64,000 bases of DNA, from positions 88,849-152,848 of the forward strand of contig NZ_JBHTCT010000035.1 of assembly GCF_042665595.1 (NCBI RefSeq), written 5' to 3'. Each line of letters begins with the position of its first letter. Within the stretch, counting starts at the first letter, position 1. Below are positions 8,156 through 17,096 of this stretch, piece after piece. A model generated the notes under the pieces. That model did no database searches, was not told the origin of the DNA, and worked only from the letters and a program-made list of their open reading frames with translations. Made by a program: the position numbers and the translations under genes. This DNA is from Bhargavaea changchunensis (GTDB lineage Bacteria; Bacillota; Bacilli; Bacillales_A; Planococcaceae).

Positions 8156-8458
8156 ATGGTGGAAGAATGGAATCTGCATCAATTTGAAGAAGCATCAAAG
8201 AATCCGGCCGTTGCCGCCTTTTATCTGTATACACCCCTTTGCGGGACATGTCAGGTGGCCTCGAAGATGATGGATGTCGTGGAACAACTTCTTCCCGATG
8301 TAAAACTTGGCAAGGCAGACCTCAATTATCACGAGGAGGTGGCCGCCAGGTACGGGGTGGAGAGCGTTCCATGCCTCCTGATTTCAAAAGAGGGGCAGCC
8401 GGTCGAAAAAATCTACGCATTCCGGTCGGTCCCGTACCTGTATGAGAAATTAAGTTGA
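8156..8458 (+). CDS. yusE: Thioredoxin-like protein (YusE-like)
   Basis: 100 residues. ATG 8156 is preferred over ATG 8150 because AAAGGA (8145-8150) is then correctly spaced. YLYTPLCGTCQVASKMM contains a CGTC redox motif and GVESVPCLL the cis-proline loop, so the thioredoxin fold is complete and short. Cytosolic, substrate unknown. Its TGA (8456-8458) lies inside the -35 hexamer of the metNPQ promoter, so the end of this gene and the start of the next transcription unit share sequence. Confidence 0.9.
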   Translation: MVEEWNLHQFEEASKNPAVAAFYLYTPLCGTCQVASKMMDVVEQLLPDVKLGKADLNYHEEVAARYGVESVPCLLISKEGQPVEKIYAFRSVPYLYEKLS

Positions 8459-8483
8459 CGCAAAACGATCAGCTGTGTTATAG
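8455..8483 (+). promoter_or_regulatory. Sigma-A promoter of the metNPQ unit
   Basis: TTGACG (8455-8460), 17-base spacer, TTATAG (8478-8483). It would start transcription about 45 bases before the S-box aptamer. Confidence 0.75.
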
Positions 8484-8532
8484 TTTCATCCATCAGTCAT
8501 CCGACAAACGGATGATCTAAACGAATACGGAA

Positions 8533-8709
8533 CACTCTTATTGAGAGAGGCGGAGGGACGTGCCCGATGAAGCCCGGCAACCGTCACGGAAACGTGAAAT
8601 GGTGCCAAATCACTCAAAGCGCAAGCGCTTTGGCAGATGAGAGGAAATGCACCGGTCGGAGACGGATCGGTTGCGCGACCTGTCTGCCTGTAAGCAGATG
8701 GGTCTTTTT
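8533..8709 (+). promoter_or_regulatory. SAM-I (S-box) riboswitch with terminator
   Basis: Canonical S-box signatures are present: CTCTTAT at the 5' side of P1, GAGAGAGGCGGAGGGAC, GCCCGATGAAGCCCGGCAACC, AATGGTGCCAA, and GATGAGAG closing P1 (8636-8643). The expression platform ends in a terminator, GACC-TGTCTGC paired with GCAGA-TGGGTC and followed by TTTTT (8677-8709). In this family SAM binding stabilises the terminator, so metNPQ should be off when SAM is plentiful. The aptamer is about 8533-8645. Confidence 0.97.
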
Positions 8710-8726
8710 AATGCAGAGGTGACCAA

Positions 8727-9752
8727 ATGATTAAGCTAGAACAAATAACCAAGCAGTTCCGCCTTTCCAATGGGACTCTTACTGCCGTCGATGCGGTCGA
8801 TCTGGAGATCCGGGAGGGCGAGATATTCGGCATCATCGGATACAGCGGTGCAGGAAAAAGCACACTGATCCGCATGCTGAACGGCCTTGAAAAGCCAACC
8901 GGCGGCCGCGTGACGGTCAACGGTATGGAAATGTCGAAGGTTTCCGGAGCGGACCTCAGGAAGGCACGCCAGAAAGTCAGCATGATCTTCCAGCACTTCA
9001 ACCTGCTCTGGTCACGCACAGTGGCGGAGAATATTGCTTTCCCGCTTGAGATTGCAGGCGTGAAAAAGGCGGATCGGGAACCGAGGGTGCGGGAACTGAT
9101 CCGGCTTGTCGGGCTTGAGGGGCGTGAGGATGCTTATCCGTCGGAGCTTTCCGGCGGACAGAAGCAGCGTGTCGGAATCGCACGGGCGCTTGCCAATGAA
9201 CCGGATGTCCTGCTGTGTGACGAAGCCACATCGGCACTGGACCCGGAAACAACCGACTCGATCCTGGATCTTCTGACCGATATCAACAAAAGGCTGAACC
9301 TGACAATCGTGCTCATCACACACGAGATGCACGTCATCCGGAAAATCTGTCACCGTGTCGCCGTCATGGAAGCGGGACGGGTCGTGGAGATGGGGGACGT
9401 GCTCCAGGTGTTCCGCTCGCCACAGCAACCGATCACAAAGCGGTTCGTGTCCCAGGTGACCGAATCGCCGGATGTCAAACAGGCCATCGGGCAGCTTGTC
9501 AGCGAGAATCCGGACGGCACTCTGATCCGCCTCGGTTTCGTCGGAGAACGGACGGGAGAACCGGTACTTGCCCGGCTGATCCGGTCATTCGATATTGACG
9601 TCAACATTCTGCAGGCCAATGTCTCGCAGACGCACGGCGGTACATTCGGCTCCATCATCCTGAATCTCATGGGCGATGAGGCGGCGGTTGCACAAGCAGT
9701 GGAGTTCCTTCATTCTGAAGGCGTGGAAACAGAGGTGATCGAACGTGATTGA
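8727..9752 (+). CDS. metN: Methionine ABC importer, ATP-binding protein
   Basis: 341 residues, full MetN length. Walker A GYSGAGKST, Q-loop, signature LSGGQKQRVGIARALA, Walker B VLLCDEATSALD and the H-loop histidine are all intact. The C-terminal ~90 residues form the NIL/ACT-like methionine-sensing domain (GFVGERTGEPVLARLI onward), which in E. coli MetN gives trans-inhibition by cytosolic methionine. It energises uptake of methionine through MetP with MetQ as receptor. The start follows GAGGTGA and lies 17 bases after the riboswitch terminator. Confidence 0.97.
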   Translation: MIKLEQITKQFRLSNGTLTAVDAVDLEIREGEIFGIIGYSGAGKSTLIRMLNGLEKPTGGRVTVNGMEMSKVSGADLRKARQKVSMIFQHFNLLWSRTVAENIAFPLEIAGVKKADREPRVRELIRLVGLEGREDAYPSELSGGQKQRVGIARALANEPDVLLCDEATSALDPETTDSILDLLTDINKRLNLTIVLITHEMHVIRKICHRVAVMEAGRVVEMGDVLQVFRSPQQPITKRFVSQVTESPDVKQAIGQLVSENPDGTLIRLGFVGERTGEPVLARLIRSFDIDVNILQANVSQTHGGTFGSIILNLMGDEAAVAQAVEFLHSEGVETEVIERD

Positions 9753-10413
9753 ACAACTGTTTCCCAACGTCGACTGGGAGAAAATGTGGGAGGCGACACT
9801 TGAGACACTTTACATGACGGCAGTCGCCACAGTATTCACCTTCCTGATCGGGCTTGTGCTCGGTATCCTTCTTTTCCTTACGGGGCCGAAAGGCATTTAT
9901 CAGAATCGGATTTCAAACCTGATCACAGCGGCATTCGTCAACATTTTCAGGTCAATTCCATTCATCATTCTGATCATTCTGCTGATCCCGCTCACGAAGT
10001 TCCTGCTCGGCTCGATCCGAGGGCCGAATGCGGCACTGCCGGCCCTGATCATCGGCTCTGCGCCGTTTTACGGACGGATGGTCCAGATTGCGCTTGCGGA
10101 AATCGATAAGGGCGTCATCGAGGCGGCCCGTTCGATGGGGGCGACCACATGGACGATCATCCGGAAAGTGCTGCTCCCGGAATCGATGCCGGCGCTGATC
10201 TCAGGCATCACCGTGACGGCAATTGCGCTCGTCGGCTATACGGCAATGGCCGGCATAATCGGGGCGGGGGGTCTCGGTAACCTGGCTTACCTGGACGGCT
10301 TCCAAAGAAGCCGCACCGACGTGACGATGGTCGCCACCATCCTGATCCTGATCATCGTCTTTGCCATCCAGTGGATTGGTGACATCCTGGTCAAGAGGAC
10401 GGACAAACGCTAA
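9745..10413 (+). CDS. metP: Methionine ABC importer, permease
   Basis: 222 residues starting at GTG 9745, overlapping metN by eight bases, so translation is coupled. About five membrane helices are visible, with the ABC coupling segment EAARSMGATTWTIIRKVLLPE (EAA loop) near residue 130. It is the transmembrane subunit (MetI/MetP) of the D/L-methionine importer. Length is normal and no frame disruption is seen. Confidence 0.97.
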   Translation: MIEQLFPNVDWEKMWEATLETLYMTAVATVFTFLIGLVLGILLFLTGPKGIYQNRISNLITAAFVNIFRSIPFIILIILLIPLTKFLLGSIRGPNAALPALIIGSAPFYGRMVQIALAEIDKGVIEAARSMGATTWTIIRKVLLPESMPALISGITVTAIALVGYTAMAGIIGAGGLGNLAYLDGFQRSRTDVTMVATILILIIVFAIQWIGDILVKRTDKR

Positions 10414-10463
10414 AAGAATTTGAGCACTCAAATAAAATTACAAAACCCAAGGGGGAAATCATA

Positions 10464-11321
10464 ATGAAAAAATTTGCAGCAGGACTATTTCTGGCAACTG
10501 GCACACTTGCTCTGGCCGCATGTGGCGCAGGCGGAGACGACACCTCTTCCGGCACATCCGAAGGCGGGGAAAGCAGCGGGGAGCCAAAAGAACTCGTTGT
10601 CGGTGCATCCAACGTACCGCATGCCCTGATCCTGGAAGAGGCCAAGCCGCTTCTTGAAGAGAAAGGCATCGAACTGAAGATCGAAACTTATCAGGACTAT
10701 GTCCTTCCGAACGAGGACCTGGAATCCGGAGAAATCGATGCGAACTACTTCCAGCACATCCCTTATCTTGAAACCCAGATGGCCGACCATGGCTATGACT
10801 TCGTGAATGCCGGCGGCATCCATATCGAGCCGATCGGCATCTATTCGAAAAAGTATGATTCCCTGGAGGACCTGCCGGACGGCGCGACGATCCTAATGAG
10901 CAACTCGGTTGCCGACCACGGCCGGATCCTTTCCATGCTGGAAAGCCAGGGCCTCATCAAGCTTGATGAAGGAGTCGACAAAACAGCAGCAGAAGTCAAG
11001 GACATCGTGGAAAACCCGAAAAACCTTGAATTTGATGCGGACTATGAGGCGTCCTTCCTGCCTCAGCTCTACAACCAGGAAGAAGGTGATGCGCTTCTCA
11101 TCAACTCCAACTATGCGATTGATGCGGGACTCAATCCGCTTGAAGATGCCATCGCTCTCGAAGACTCCGATTCCCCTTATGTCAACGTGATCGCTGTCCG
11201 CAGCGGTGACGAAGACAAACAGGAAATCAAGGCACTTGTTGAAGTGCTCCGCTCTGAGGAAATTCAGGACTTCATCATCGAAGAATGGGGCGGCTCGGTC
11301 GTTCCTGTTGACGGGGAATAA
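10464..11321 (+). CDS. metQ: Methionine-binding lipoprotein
   Basis: 285 residues. A lipoprotein signal peptide ends in lipobox LAAC with the modified cysteine at residue 20, then a Gly/Ser/Glu-rich linker, then the NlpA/MetQ fold: ELVVGASNVPHALILEEAKP, ANYFQHIPYLE, INSNYAIDAGLNP. It is the membrane-anchored receptor for methionine. A 50-base gap with AAGGGGGAAATC separates it from metP. Ends 25 bases before a strong terminator. Confidence 0.97.
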   Translation: MKKFAAGLFLATGTLALAACGAGGDDTSSGTSEGGESSGEPKELVVGASNVPHALILEEAKPLLEEKGIELKIETYQDYVLPNEDLESGEIDANYFQHIPYLETQMADHGYDFVNAGGIHIEPIGIYSKKYDSLEDLPDGATILMSNSVADHGRILSMLESQGLIKLDEGVDKTAAEVKDIVENPKNLEFDADYEASFLPQLYNQEEGDALLINSNYAIDAGLNPLEDAIALEDSDSPYVNVIAVRSGDEDKQEIKALVEVLRSEEIQDFIIEEWGGSVVPVDGE

Positions 11322-11346
11322 TACAGATAAAATAGCGAAACAATCA

Positions 11347-11396
11347 AGCCGCCGTGCCGGGACTCTGAAAAAGAATCCCGGCACGGCGGCTTTTTC
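11347..11396 (+). terminator. Terminator after metQ
   Basis: Long stem: AGCCGCCGTGCCGGGA pairs with TCCCGGCACGGCGGCT, followed by TTTTT. Confidence 0.93.
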
Positions 11397-11538
11397 ACTG
11401 CCTGCCTGTCATTTCCTGTTGTAACCGTTCACAAGTAAATGTATTCTGAATAAGTGGCCAAGCCTTCTATTGGATGGGGGAGTGTGGTAAAGTGGTCACA
11501 TCAGAAAAACAAGTGTCTTTTTAGGGGGTACATTCATC

Positions 11539-12759
11539 ATGAAGAAAATCGGTCTGCTGGGCCGGATCGTCATCGCTATTGCGCTGGCTGTCGGCATCGG
11601 CTCGATCCTCAACACGATCCCGGAAAAGTATGGACTCTGGTTCGTCGAACTCGGAGCGACATTCAATATGCTGTTTGGCGGGTTCCTGAGTTTTGTCGTT
11701 CCGCTGATCATCATCGGATTCATCGCACCCGGCATCGCCAAACTTGGAAAAGGTTCTGCCAAACTGCTCGGACTTTCGACGGGCCTGGCGTATCTTTCTA
11801 CAATTGTTGCAGGGGTTCTGGCATTTTTCGTGGCATCCAACCTGCTGCCGGGACTGATCGGCAGTCCGGCGGCCGACAATATCGGCGATCCATCTGAGGC
11901 ATTGGCCTCTGCATTTTTCGAGCTGGAAATCGAGCCGATCATGGGCGTGCTCACTTCCCTGATCTTCGCTTTCCTGATGGGCATCGGGATGGCGGCAATC
12001 GGAAGCAAAACGTTGCTGTCCGTTTTTGACGAATTCCAGCAGCTGATCGAAAAGACCATCAGCAGTGTCATCATCCCGCTGCTGCCGTTCCACATTTTCG
12101 GCGTCTTCCTTAATATGACGTATGCCGGGCAGGTGGCCAGCGTCCTTTCGGTATTTGCGATGGTGTTCGTGCTGATCATTGCCATGCATCTGATTATGCT
12201 GCTGATCCAGTATACGGCCGCAGGCGCGCTGACACACCGCAATCCGTTCAGATTGCTGAAAACAATGGCTCCGGCGTACTTCACGGCTCTCGGCACTCAA
12301 TCGTCTGCCGCGACCATTCCCGTTACCGTCCGGCAGGCCCGCAAAACCGGTGCTTCCGACAAAGTTGTCGATTTCACGGTACCGCTATTTGCCAATATCC
12401 ATCTGTCGGGAAGCACCATCACGCTGACAACCTGTGCGATCGGGGTCATGCTCATGAATGGGCTGCCGGTTTCAATCGGGCCGATGATGCAATTTATCGC
12501 TGTACTTGGTGTGACGATGATCGCGGCACCCGGAGTGCCGGGAGGAGCAGTCATGGCGGCGCTTGGCCTGCTGTCCTCGATGCTCGGCTTTACAGAGCCG
12601 ATGATTGCGCTCATGATCGCCCTCTACATGGCGCAGGACAGCTTCGGCACGGCTACAAACGTTACGGGTGATGGCGCGCTTGCAATTATTACCGACAAGT
12701 TCGCGTCTCCTGGAACTGAGGTCTCTTCGCCAGCGCCCGCCGATACGAAAACAGTATGA
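11539..12759 (+). CDS. Dicarboxylate/amino acid:cation symporter (DAACS family)
   Basis: 406 residues with about eight helices and re-entrant loops. The two hallmarks are TQSSAATIPVTVRQ (serine-rich HP1 loop) and the C-terminal MAQDSFGTATNVTGDGALA with the conserved Asn/Asp that bind the amino-acid or dicarboxylate substrate. It couples Na+ or H+ to uptake of substrates such as glutamate, aspartate, serine or C4-dicarboxylates; the substrate cannot be told from sequence alone. A TTAGGGGG site precedes ATG 11539. It lies alone between two terminators, so it is monocistronic. Confidence 0.92.
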   Translation: MKKIGLLGRIVIAIALAVGIGSILNTIPEKYGLWFVELGATFNMLFGGFLSFVVPLIIIGFIAPGIAKLGKGSAKLLGLSTGLAYLSTIVAGVLAFFVASNLLPGLIGSPAADNIGDPSEALASAFFELEIEPIMGVLTSLIFAFLMGIGMAAIGSKTLLSVFDEFQQLIEKTISSVIIPLLPFHIFGVFLNMTYAGQVASVLSVFAMVFVLIIAMHLIMLLIQYTAAGALTHRNPFRLLKTMAPAYFTALGTQSSAATIPVTVRQARKTGASDKVVDFTVPLFANIHLSGSTITLTTCAIGVMLMNGLPVSIGPMMQFIAVLGVTMIAAPGVPGGAVMAALGLLSSMLGFTEPMIALMIALYMAQDSFGTATNVTGDGALAIITDKFASPGTEVSSPAPADTKTV

Positions 12760-12845
12760 TTTTCCCTGTTTTGATCTGCGGCAATAGGGTAGACTAGAAG
12801 GGAAATCAAACCGGCTGAAGCCGGCATAATCGAAAGGAATGGTTC

Positions 12846-13049
12846 ATTATCGACCCCATGAGGCTCGAGTATACGGACAGGATGGCACAAAGTTTTCGGA
12901 GCACACACGGCATCGGCTATGAGGATTATCGCATGAATCCGAAGCTGCAGCTGGAAGTGGAGAAGCAGAGGGAAAGGGAATATGCCCTCAGCCAAAGCTT
13001 CGGCATGAGGCCGGAGACGGGTGGCCATCATCACACAATGACCGAATAA
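12846..13049 (+). CDS. Small hypothetical protein, possible ATT/ATC start
   Basis: From the first in-frame ATG (12858) the product is 63 residues, but the clear GAAAGGAA site (12832-12839) lies 18 bases before it, too far. In the same frame ATT (12846) and ATC (12849) are six and nine bases downstream, an ideal distance. The product would then read IIDPMRLEYTDRMAQSFR and be about 67 residues. The rest is charged and helical (MNPKLQLEVEKQRERE) and ends with a His-rich stretch GGHHHTMTE. No family recognised. A terminator follows at 13064. Either a rare start codon or a sequence error is possible. Confidence 0.6.
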   Translation: MIDPMRLEYTDRMAQSFRSTHGIGYEDYRMNPKLQLEVEKQREREYALSQSFGMRPETGGHHHTMTE

Positions 13050-13063
13050 TAATGAACCCGCCC

Positions 13064-13097
13064 AAAAGGACCGCCGCTTAAAGCGCCGGTCCTTTTG
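13064..13097 (+). terminator. Bidirectional-looking terminator
   Basis: AAAAGGACCGCCGC pairs with GCGCCGGTCCTTTT around a short loop. Confidence 0.88.
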
Positions 13098-13233
13098 TTA
13101 ACCTGCTTTTCATTCTCATTGGGAAGCTGATAATTGAAAATGACTTTCAATGATGGCGCGCCAGGACCAAAAAGCTCTGAATTATAGGGTTTCTGCGTTT
13201 TCAAGGGCTTTCTGCATAACCCGGCGAAATGAT

Positions 13234-13262
13234 TTGCAAGCGTCCCCGGTTTCAGTTAAGAT
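13234..13262 (+). promoter_or_regulatory. Sigma-A promoter of the suf operon
   Basis: TTGCAA (13234-13239), 17-base spacer, TAAGAT (13257-13262), about 50 bases before the sufC start. Confidence 0.65.
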
Positions 13263-13314
13263 TAGAATGATGATAAATAAGGATGGCACAGCCGTCCATA
13301 CTGGAGGTATTCGG

Positions 13315-14094
13315 ATGTCTACTCTCGAAATCAAAGGTCTGCACGTCGAAATCGAAGGCAAGGAAATCCTGAAAGGCGTCGACCTGACAATCAATACAAA
13401 TGAAATCCATGCTGTCATGGGACCGAACGGGACAGGTAAATCCACTCTCGCATCGGCCATCATGGGGCATCCTAAATATGTAGTTACTGCCGGTACAGTT
13501 ACACTCGACGGTGAAGACGTCCTTGAAATGGAAGTGGACGAGCGTGCCAAGGCGGGCCTCTTCCTCGCTATGCAATATCCAAGTGAAATCTCCGGTGTGA
13601 CAAATGCCGACTTCCTCCGTTCCGCAATCAATTCAAAGCGTGAAGAGGGCGAAGAAATCTCTCTGATGAAGTTCATCCGTGAACTCGACAGCAAGATGGA
13701 AACGCTCGAAATGAATCAGGAAATGGCACAGCGCTACCTGAACGAAGGCTTCTCCGGCGGTGAGAAAAAGCGCAACGAGATCCTTCAGCTCATGATGCTG
13801 AAGCCTAAATTCGCCATCCTAGACGAAATTGACTCCGGTCTTGACATCGATGCGCTGAAAGTTGTTTCCAAGGGCGTCAACGAAATGCGCGGCGAAAACT
13901 TCGGGTGCCTGATCATCACTCACTATCAGCGTCTCCTCAACTACATCACGCCGGACAAGGTCCATGTGATGATGCAGGGCCGTGTCGTCAAATCCGGCGG
14001 TCCGGAACTTGCCCAGAAGCTTGAGGCACAGGGCTATGACTGGATCAAGGAAGAGCTCGGCATCGAAGATGAAACTGTTGGACAAGAAGCATAA
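13315..14094 (+). CDS. sufC: SUF Fe-S assembly ATPase
   Basis: 259 residues from ATG 13315, with GGAGG upstream; the upstream in-frame extension from 13150 would contain the promoter and is rejected. Walker A MGPNGTGKST, SufC-type signature EGFSGGEKKRNEILQLM, Walker B FAILDEIDSGLD and H-loop LIITHYQRLL are intact. It is the ABC-type ATPase that works with SufB and SufD as the scaffold for cluster assembly; it has no transport function. First gene of sufCDSUB. Confidence 0.97.
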   Translation: MSTLEIKGLHVEIEGKEILKGVDLTINTNEIHAVMGPNGTGKSTLASAIMGHPKYVVTAGTVTLDGEDVLEMEVDERAKAGLFLAMQYPSEISGVTNADFLRSAINSKREEGEEISLMKFIRELDSKMETLEMNQEMAQRYLNEGFSGGEKKRNEILQLMMLKPKFAILDEIDSGLDIDALKVVSKGVNEMRGENFGCLIITHYQRLLNYITPDKVHVMMQGRVVKSGGPELAQKLEAQGYDWIKEELGIEDETVGQEA

Positions 14095-14112
14095 CGGAAG
14101 GGGACGAACGAA

Positions 14113-15420
14113 ATGACGGTTGAAACGAAATTGGCATTGACCGGCGAGGACGTGCGTTCCTATTCGGAATCGAACCGCGAACCGGAATGGCTCGCGGCAA
14201 AACGCTCCGAAGCCTATCAACTTGCTGAAACACTCCAGCTGCCGAAGCCGGATAAAACGAAGATCCAAAACTGGAACTTCACCGAATTTCCGGTCCACGC
14301 AACGAAAGATGAACCGCTGACAGGCCTTGCGGAGCTTCCGCAGGAGGCCCGTGCGCTTATTGATATTGAGAATCAGAAAAACATTTACGTCCAGCGGAAC
14401 AATACGCCGGCTTACCTCAAGCTGTCGGATGAGCTGAAAGAGCAGGGCGTGATCCTGACCGACATCTTCACAGCAGCACGCGAGCATTCCGACCTGCTGC
14501 AGAAATATTTCATGAATGATGCAGTCAAAGTGGACGAGCACAAGCTGACCGCACTGCATACCGCATTCATGAACGGCGGTGTCTTCGTCTATGTTCCGAA
14601 AGGCGTAGAAGTAAAAGAGCCGGTACAGGTCCTGTTCCTGCATGAGGGCGAAGATGTATCGCTCTTCAACCACGCAATCATCGTGGCGGAAGACAACAGC
14701 TCCCTCACATATGTGGAGAACTATTTGTCGCTTTCGAAAGACTCGAAAGGCCTCGTCAACATCATTTCCGAAGTCATTGCGAAAGACGGGGCGAAAATCA
14801 CTTACGGCGCTGTGGACGTGCTAGCTGAAGGCTTTACATCCTACATCAACCGCCGCGGGGTTGCCGGCCGTGATGCCACCATCGAATGGGCAATCGGCAT
14901 GATGAACGACTGCGATACAATCTACGAGAACGTGACCCACCTCGTGGGCGACGGCTCTGTCGGCCATTCCAAGTCTGTCCTGGTCGGACGCGGGGATCAA
15001 AAGCAGAACGTCACAGCCAAGACGGTACACTGGGGCAAGGAAGCAGAAGGATACATCCTCCAGCACGGCGTCATGAAGGATGAAGCATCGACCATCTTCA
15101 ACGGAATCGGCAAGATCGAGCACGGTGCATCGAAATCGGATGCCGTTCAGGAATCCCGTGTGCTCATGCTGAGCGAAAAAGCACGCGGAGACGCAAACCC
15201 GATCCTTCTGATTGACGAGGACGACGTTACGGCGGGCCACGCGGCTTCCGTTGGCCGTGTCGATCCGCTCCAGCTCTACTACCTGATGAGCCGGGGCATC
15301 TCCCGTGTTGATGCGGAGCGCCTGATTGTCCACGGCTTCCTGGCACCTGTCGTTTCCCAACTTCCGATCGAAGGCGTCAAGAAACAGCTGTCGGAGGTTA
15401 TTGAAAGGAAAGTGCGCTGA
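14113..15420 (+). CDS. sufD: SUF scaffold subunit
   Basis: 435 residues, normal for SufD. The beta-helix core is visible (FVYVPKGVEVKEPVQVLFLH, LTYVENYLSL, GKIEHGASKSDAVQESRVLM) and the C-terminal helical SufBD motif LYYLMSRGISRVDAERLIVHGFL is present. It partners SufB and SufC2 in the BC2D scaffold. Starts 18 bases after sufC and ends in a TGATG overlap with sufS. Confidence 0.97.
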   Translation: MTVETKLALTGEDVRSYSESNREPEWLAAKRSEAYQLAETLQLPKPDKTKIQNWNFTEFPVHATKDEPLTGLAELPQEARALIDIENQKNIYVQRNNTPAYLKLSDELKEQGVILTDIFTAAREHSDLLQKYFMNDAVKVDEHKLTALHTAFMNGGVFVYVPKGVEVKEPVQVLFLHEGEDVSLFNHAIIVAEDNSSLTYVENYLSLSKDSKGLVNIISEVIAKDGAKITYGAVDVLAEGFTSYINRRGVAGRDATIEWAIGMMNDCDTIYENVTHLVGDGSVGHSKSVLVGRGDQKQNVTAKTVHWGKEAEGYILQHGVMKDEASTIFNGIGKIEHGASKSDAVQESRVLMLSEKARGDANPILLIDEDDVTAGHAASVGRVDPLQLYYLMSRGISRVDAERLIVHGFLAPVVSQLPIEGVKKQLSEVIERKVR

Positions 15421-16652
15421 TGATCACAAAAGACATCAAAAAACGCTTCCCGATTCTCGACCAGCAAGTGAATGGCCATCCGCTCGTCTATCTCGACAGC
15501 GGAGCCACTTCACAAAAGCCGGATGTCGTGATCGAAGCGATCAAACGATACTACGAAAACGACAACTCCAACGTCCACCGCGGTGTCCACACACTGGGCA
15601 ACCGGGCGACAGACGAATATGAAGGTGCGCGCCAGAAAGTTGCGGACTTCATCAACGCGTCGTCGGTCCAGGAAGTGATTTTCACCCGCGGCACGACAAC
15701 CTCGATCAATACGGTTGCGCAAAGCTACGGCCGCGCGAACGTGTCGGAAGGGGACGAGATCGTCATCACGATGATGGAGCACCACTCCAACATCATTCCA
15801 TGGCAGCAACTGGCCAAGGAAACAGGAGCGACGCTGAAGTACGTCGACCTCGAAGATGACGGCACCCTCTCGCTGGATAAAGTCGAAGAGACCATCACCG
15901 ACAAGACGAAAATCGTCTCGGTCATGTATGTGTCCAACGTGCTCGGCACGAAGAACCCGGTCAAGGAAATTGCGGAAATCGCCCACCGTCACGGGGCTGT
16001 AATGGTGGTGGACGGCGCACAGGCCGCCCCTCACCTAAAAGTCGATGTACAGGACCTGGACTGCGACTTCTTCGCATTCTCCGGACACAAGATGTGCGGA
16101 CCGACAGGCATCGGTGTCCTGTACGGCAAAAAAGCCCTCCTTGAAGACATGGAGCCGGTTGAATTCGGCGGTGAGATGATCGACTTTGTCGGCCTGTACG
16201 AATCGACCTGGAAAGAGCTTCCGTGGAAATTCGAAGGCGGCACGCCGATCATCGCAGGCGCAATCGGACTCGGTGCGGCGATCGACTTCCTTCAGGAAAT
16301 CGGCCTCGACAACATCGACCGCCACGAAAAGCATCTAGCGGCCTATGCCATGGAAAAAATGTCGGAAATCGACGGACTGACGATCTACGGGCCAGCAGAC
16401 CCGGATCTCCGTGCCGGCATTGTGACTTTCAATCTCGACGGAGTGCATCCGCATGACGTCGCGACGGTTCTTGATATGAACGGGATCGCCGTGCGTGCCG
16501 GCCATCACTGCGCGCAGCCGCTCATGAAGCGTCTGGGTGCGACCGCGACGGCGCGGGCAAGCTTCTACGTATACAACACGGAAGAAGATGTCGACCGCCT
16601 CGCAGATGGGCTCCGCATAGCAAAGGAGTATTTCTCTGATGTCATCCATTAA
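15420..16652 (+). CDS. sufS: Cysteine desulfurase
   Basis: 410 residues. The PLP lysine is in AFSGHKMCGPTG (Lys224) and the persulfide cysteine in RAGHHCAQPLM (Cys364), both at standard class II desulfurase positions. It removes sulfur from L-cysteine and hands it to SufU. The ATG shares one base with the sufD stop, and the 3' end overlaps sufU by 14 bases, so the four genes are tightly coupled. Confidence 0.97.
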   Translation: MITKDIKKRFPILDQQVNGHPLVYLDSGATSQKPDVVIEAIKRYYENDNSNVHRGVHTLGNRATDEYEGARQKVADFINASSVQEVIFTRGTTTSINTVAQSYGRANVSEGDEIVITMMEHHSNIIPWQQLAKETGATLKYVDLEDDGTLSLDKVEETITDKTKIVSVMYVSNVLGTKNPVKEIAEIAHRHGAVMVVDGAQAAPHLKVDVQDLDCDFFAFSGHKMCGPTGIGVLYGKKALLEDMEPVEFGGEMIDFVGLYESTWKELPWKFEGGTPIIAGAIGLGAAIDFLQEIGLDNIDRHEKHLAAYAMEKMSEIDGLTIYGPADPDLRAGIVTFNLDGVHPHDVATVLDMNGIAVRAGHHCAQPLMKRLGATATARASFYVYNTEEDVDRLADGLRIAKEYFSDVIH

Positions 16653-17082
16653 TCTCGACCAGCTGTACAGGCGGGTCATCATGGACCACTATAAGAATCC
16701 ACGCAACAAAGGGGAAATCGCGGACGGAGGCCTCACCATCGACATGAACAACCCGACTTGCGGCGACCGGATCCACCTGACGATGCAGGTGGAAGACGGA
16801 ATCGTGCAGGACGCGAAGTTCGATGGCGAAGGCTGCTCGATCTCAATGGCATCCGCGTCGATGATGACGCAGACAATCAAAGGGAAATCCGTCGAAGATG
16901 CAGTCAGGATGTCCAAAGCCTTTTCCGATATGATGCTCGGGAAGGAACTGGATGAAGACCTGGACCTCGGGGACATCGAGGCGCTATCCGGCGTCTCGCA
17001 ATTCCCGGCACGCATTAAATGCGCGACCCTTGCATGGAAGGCAATGGAAAAAGGCGTCGACAGCGACGTCAATCCAAATTGA
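16639..17082 (+). CDS. sufU: Zinc-dependent sulfur transfer protein SufU
   Basis: 147 residues. The zinc ligands of the Gram-positive SufU family are present: NPTCGDR (Cys41, Asp43), GEGCSISMASAS (Cys66) and RIKCATLAW (Cys128). The 18-21-residue insert between the second and third cysteines that separates SufU from IscU is present. It accepts persulfide from SufS and passes it to SufB. Start is inside the 3' end of sufS. Confidence 0.97.
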   Translation: MSSINLDQLYRRVIMDHYKNPRNKGEIADGGLTIDMNNPTCGDRIHLTMQVEDGIVQDAKFDGEGCSISMASASMMTQTIKGKSVEDAVRMSKAFSDMMLGKELDEDLDLGDIEALSGVSQFPARIKCATLAWKAMEKGVDSDVNPN

Positions 17083-17096
17083 ACGGAGGAACAGTA

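Noticed and set aside
13150..13314. 55-residue N-terminal extension of sufC
   Set aside because: It would contain the sigma-A promoter at 13234-13262; GGAGG marks ATG 13315 as the true start.
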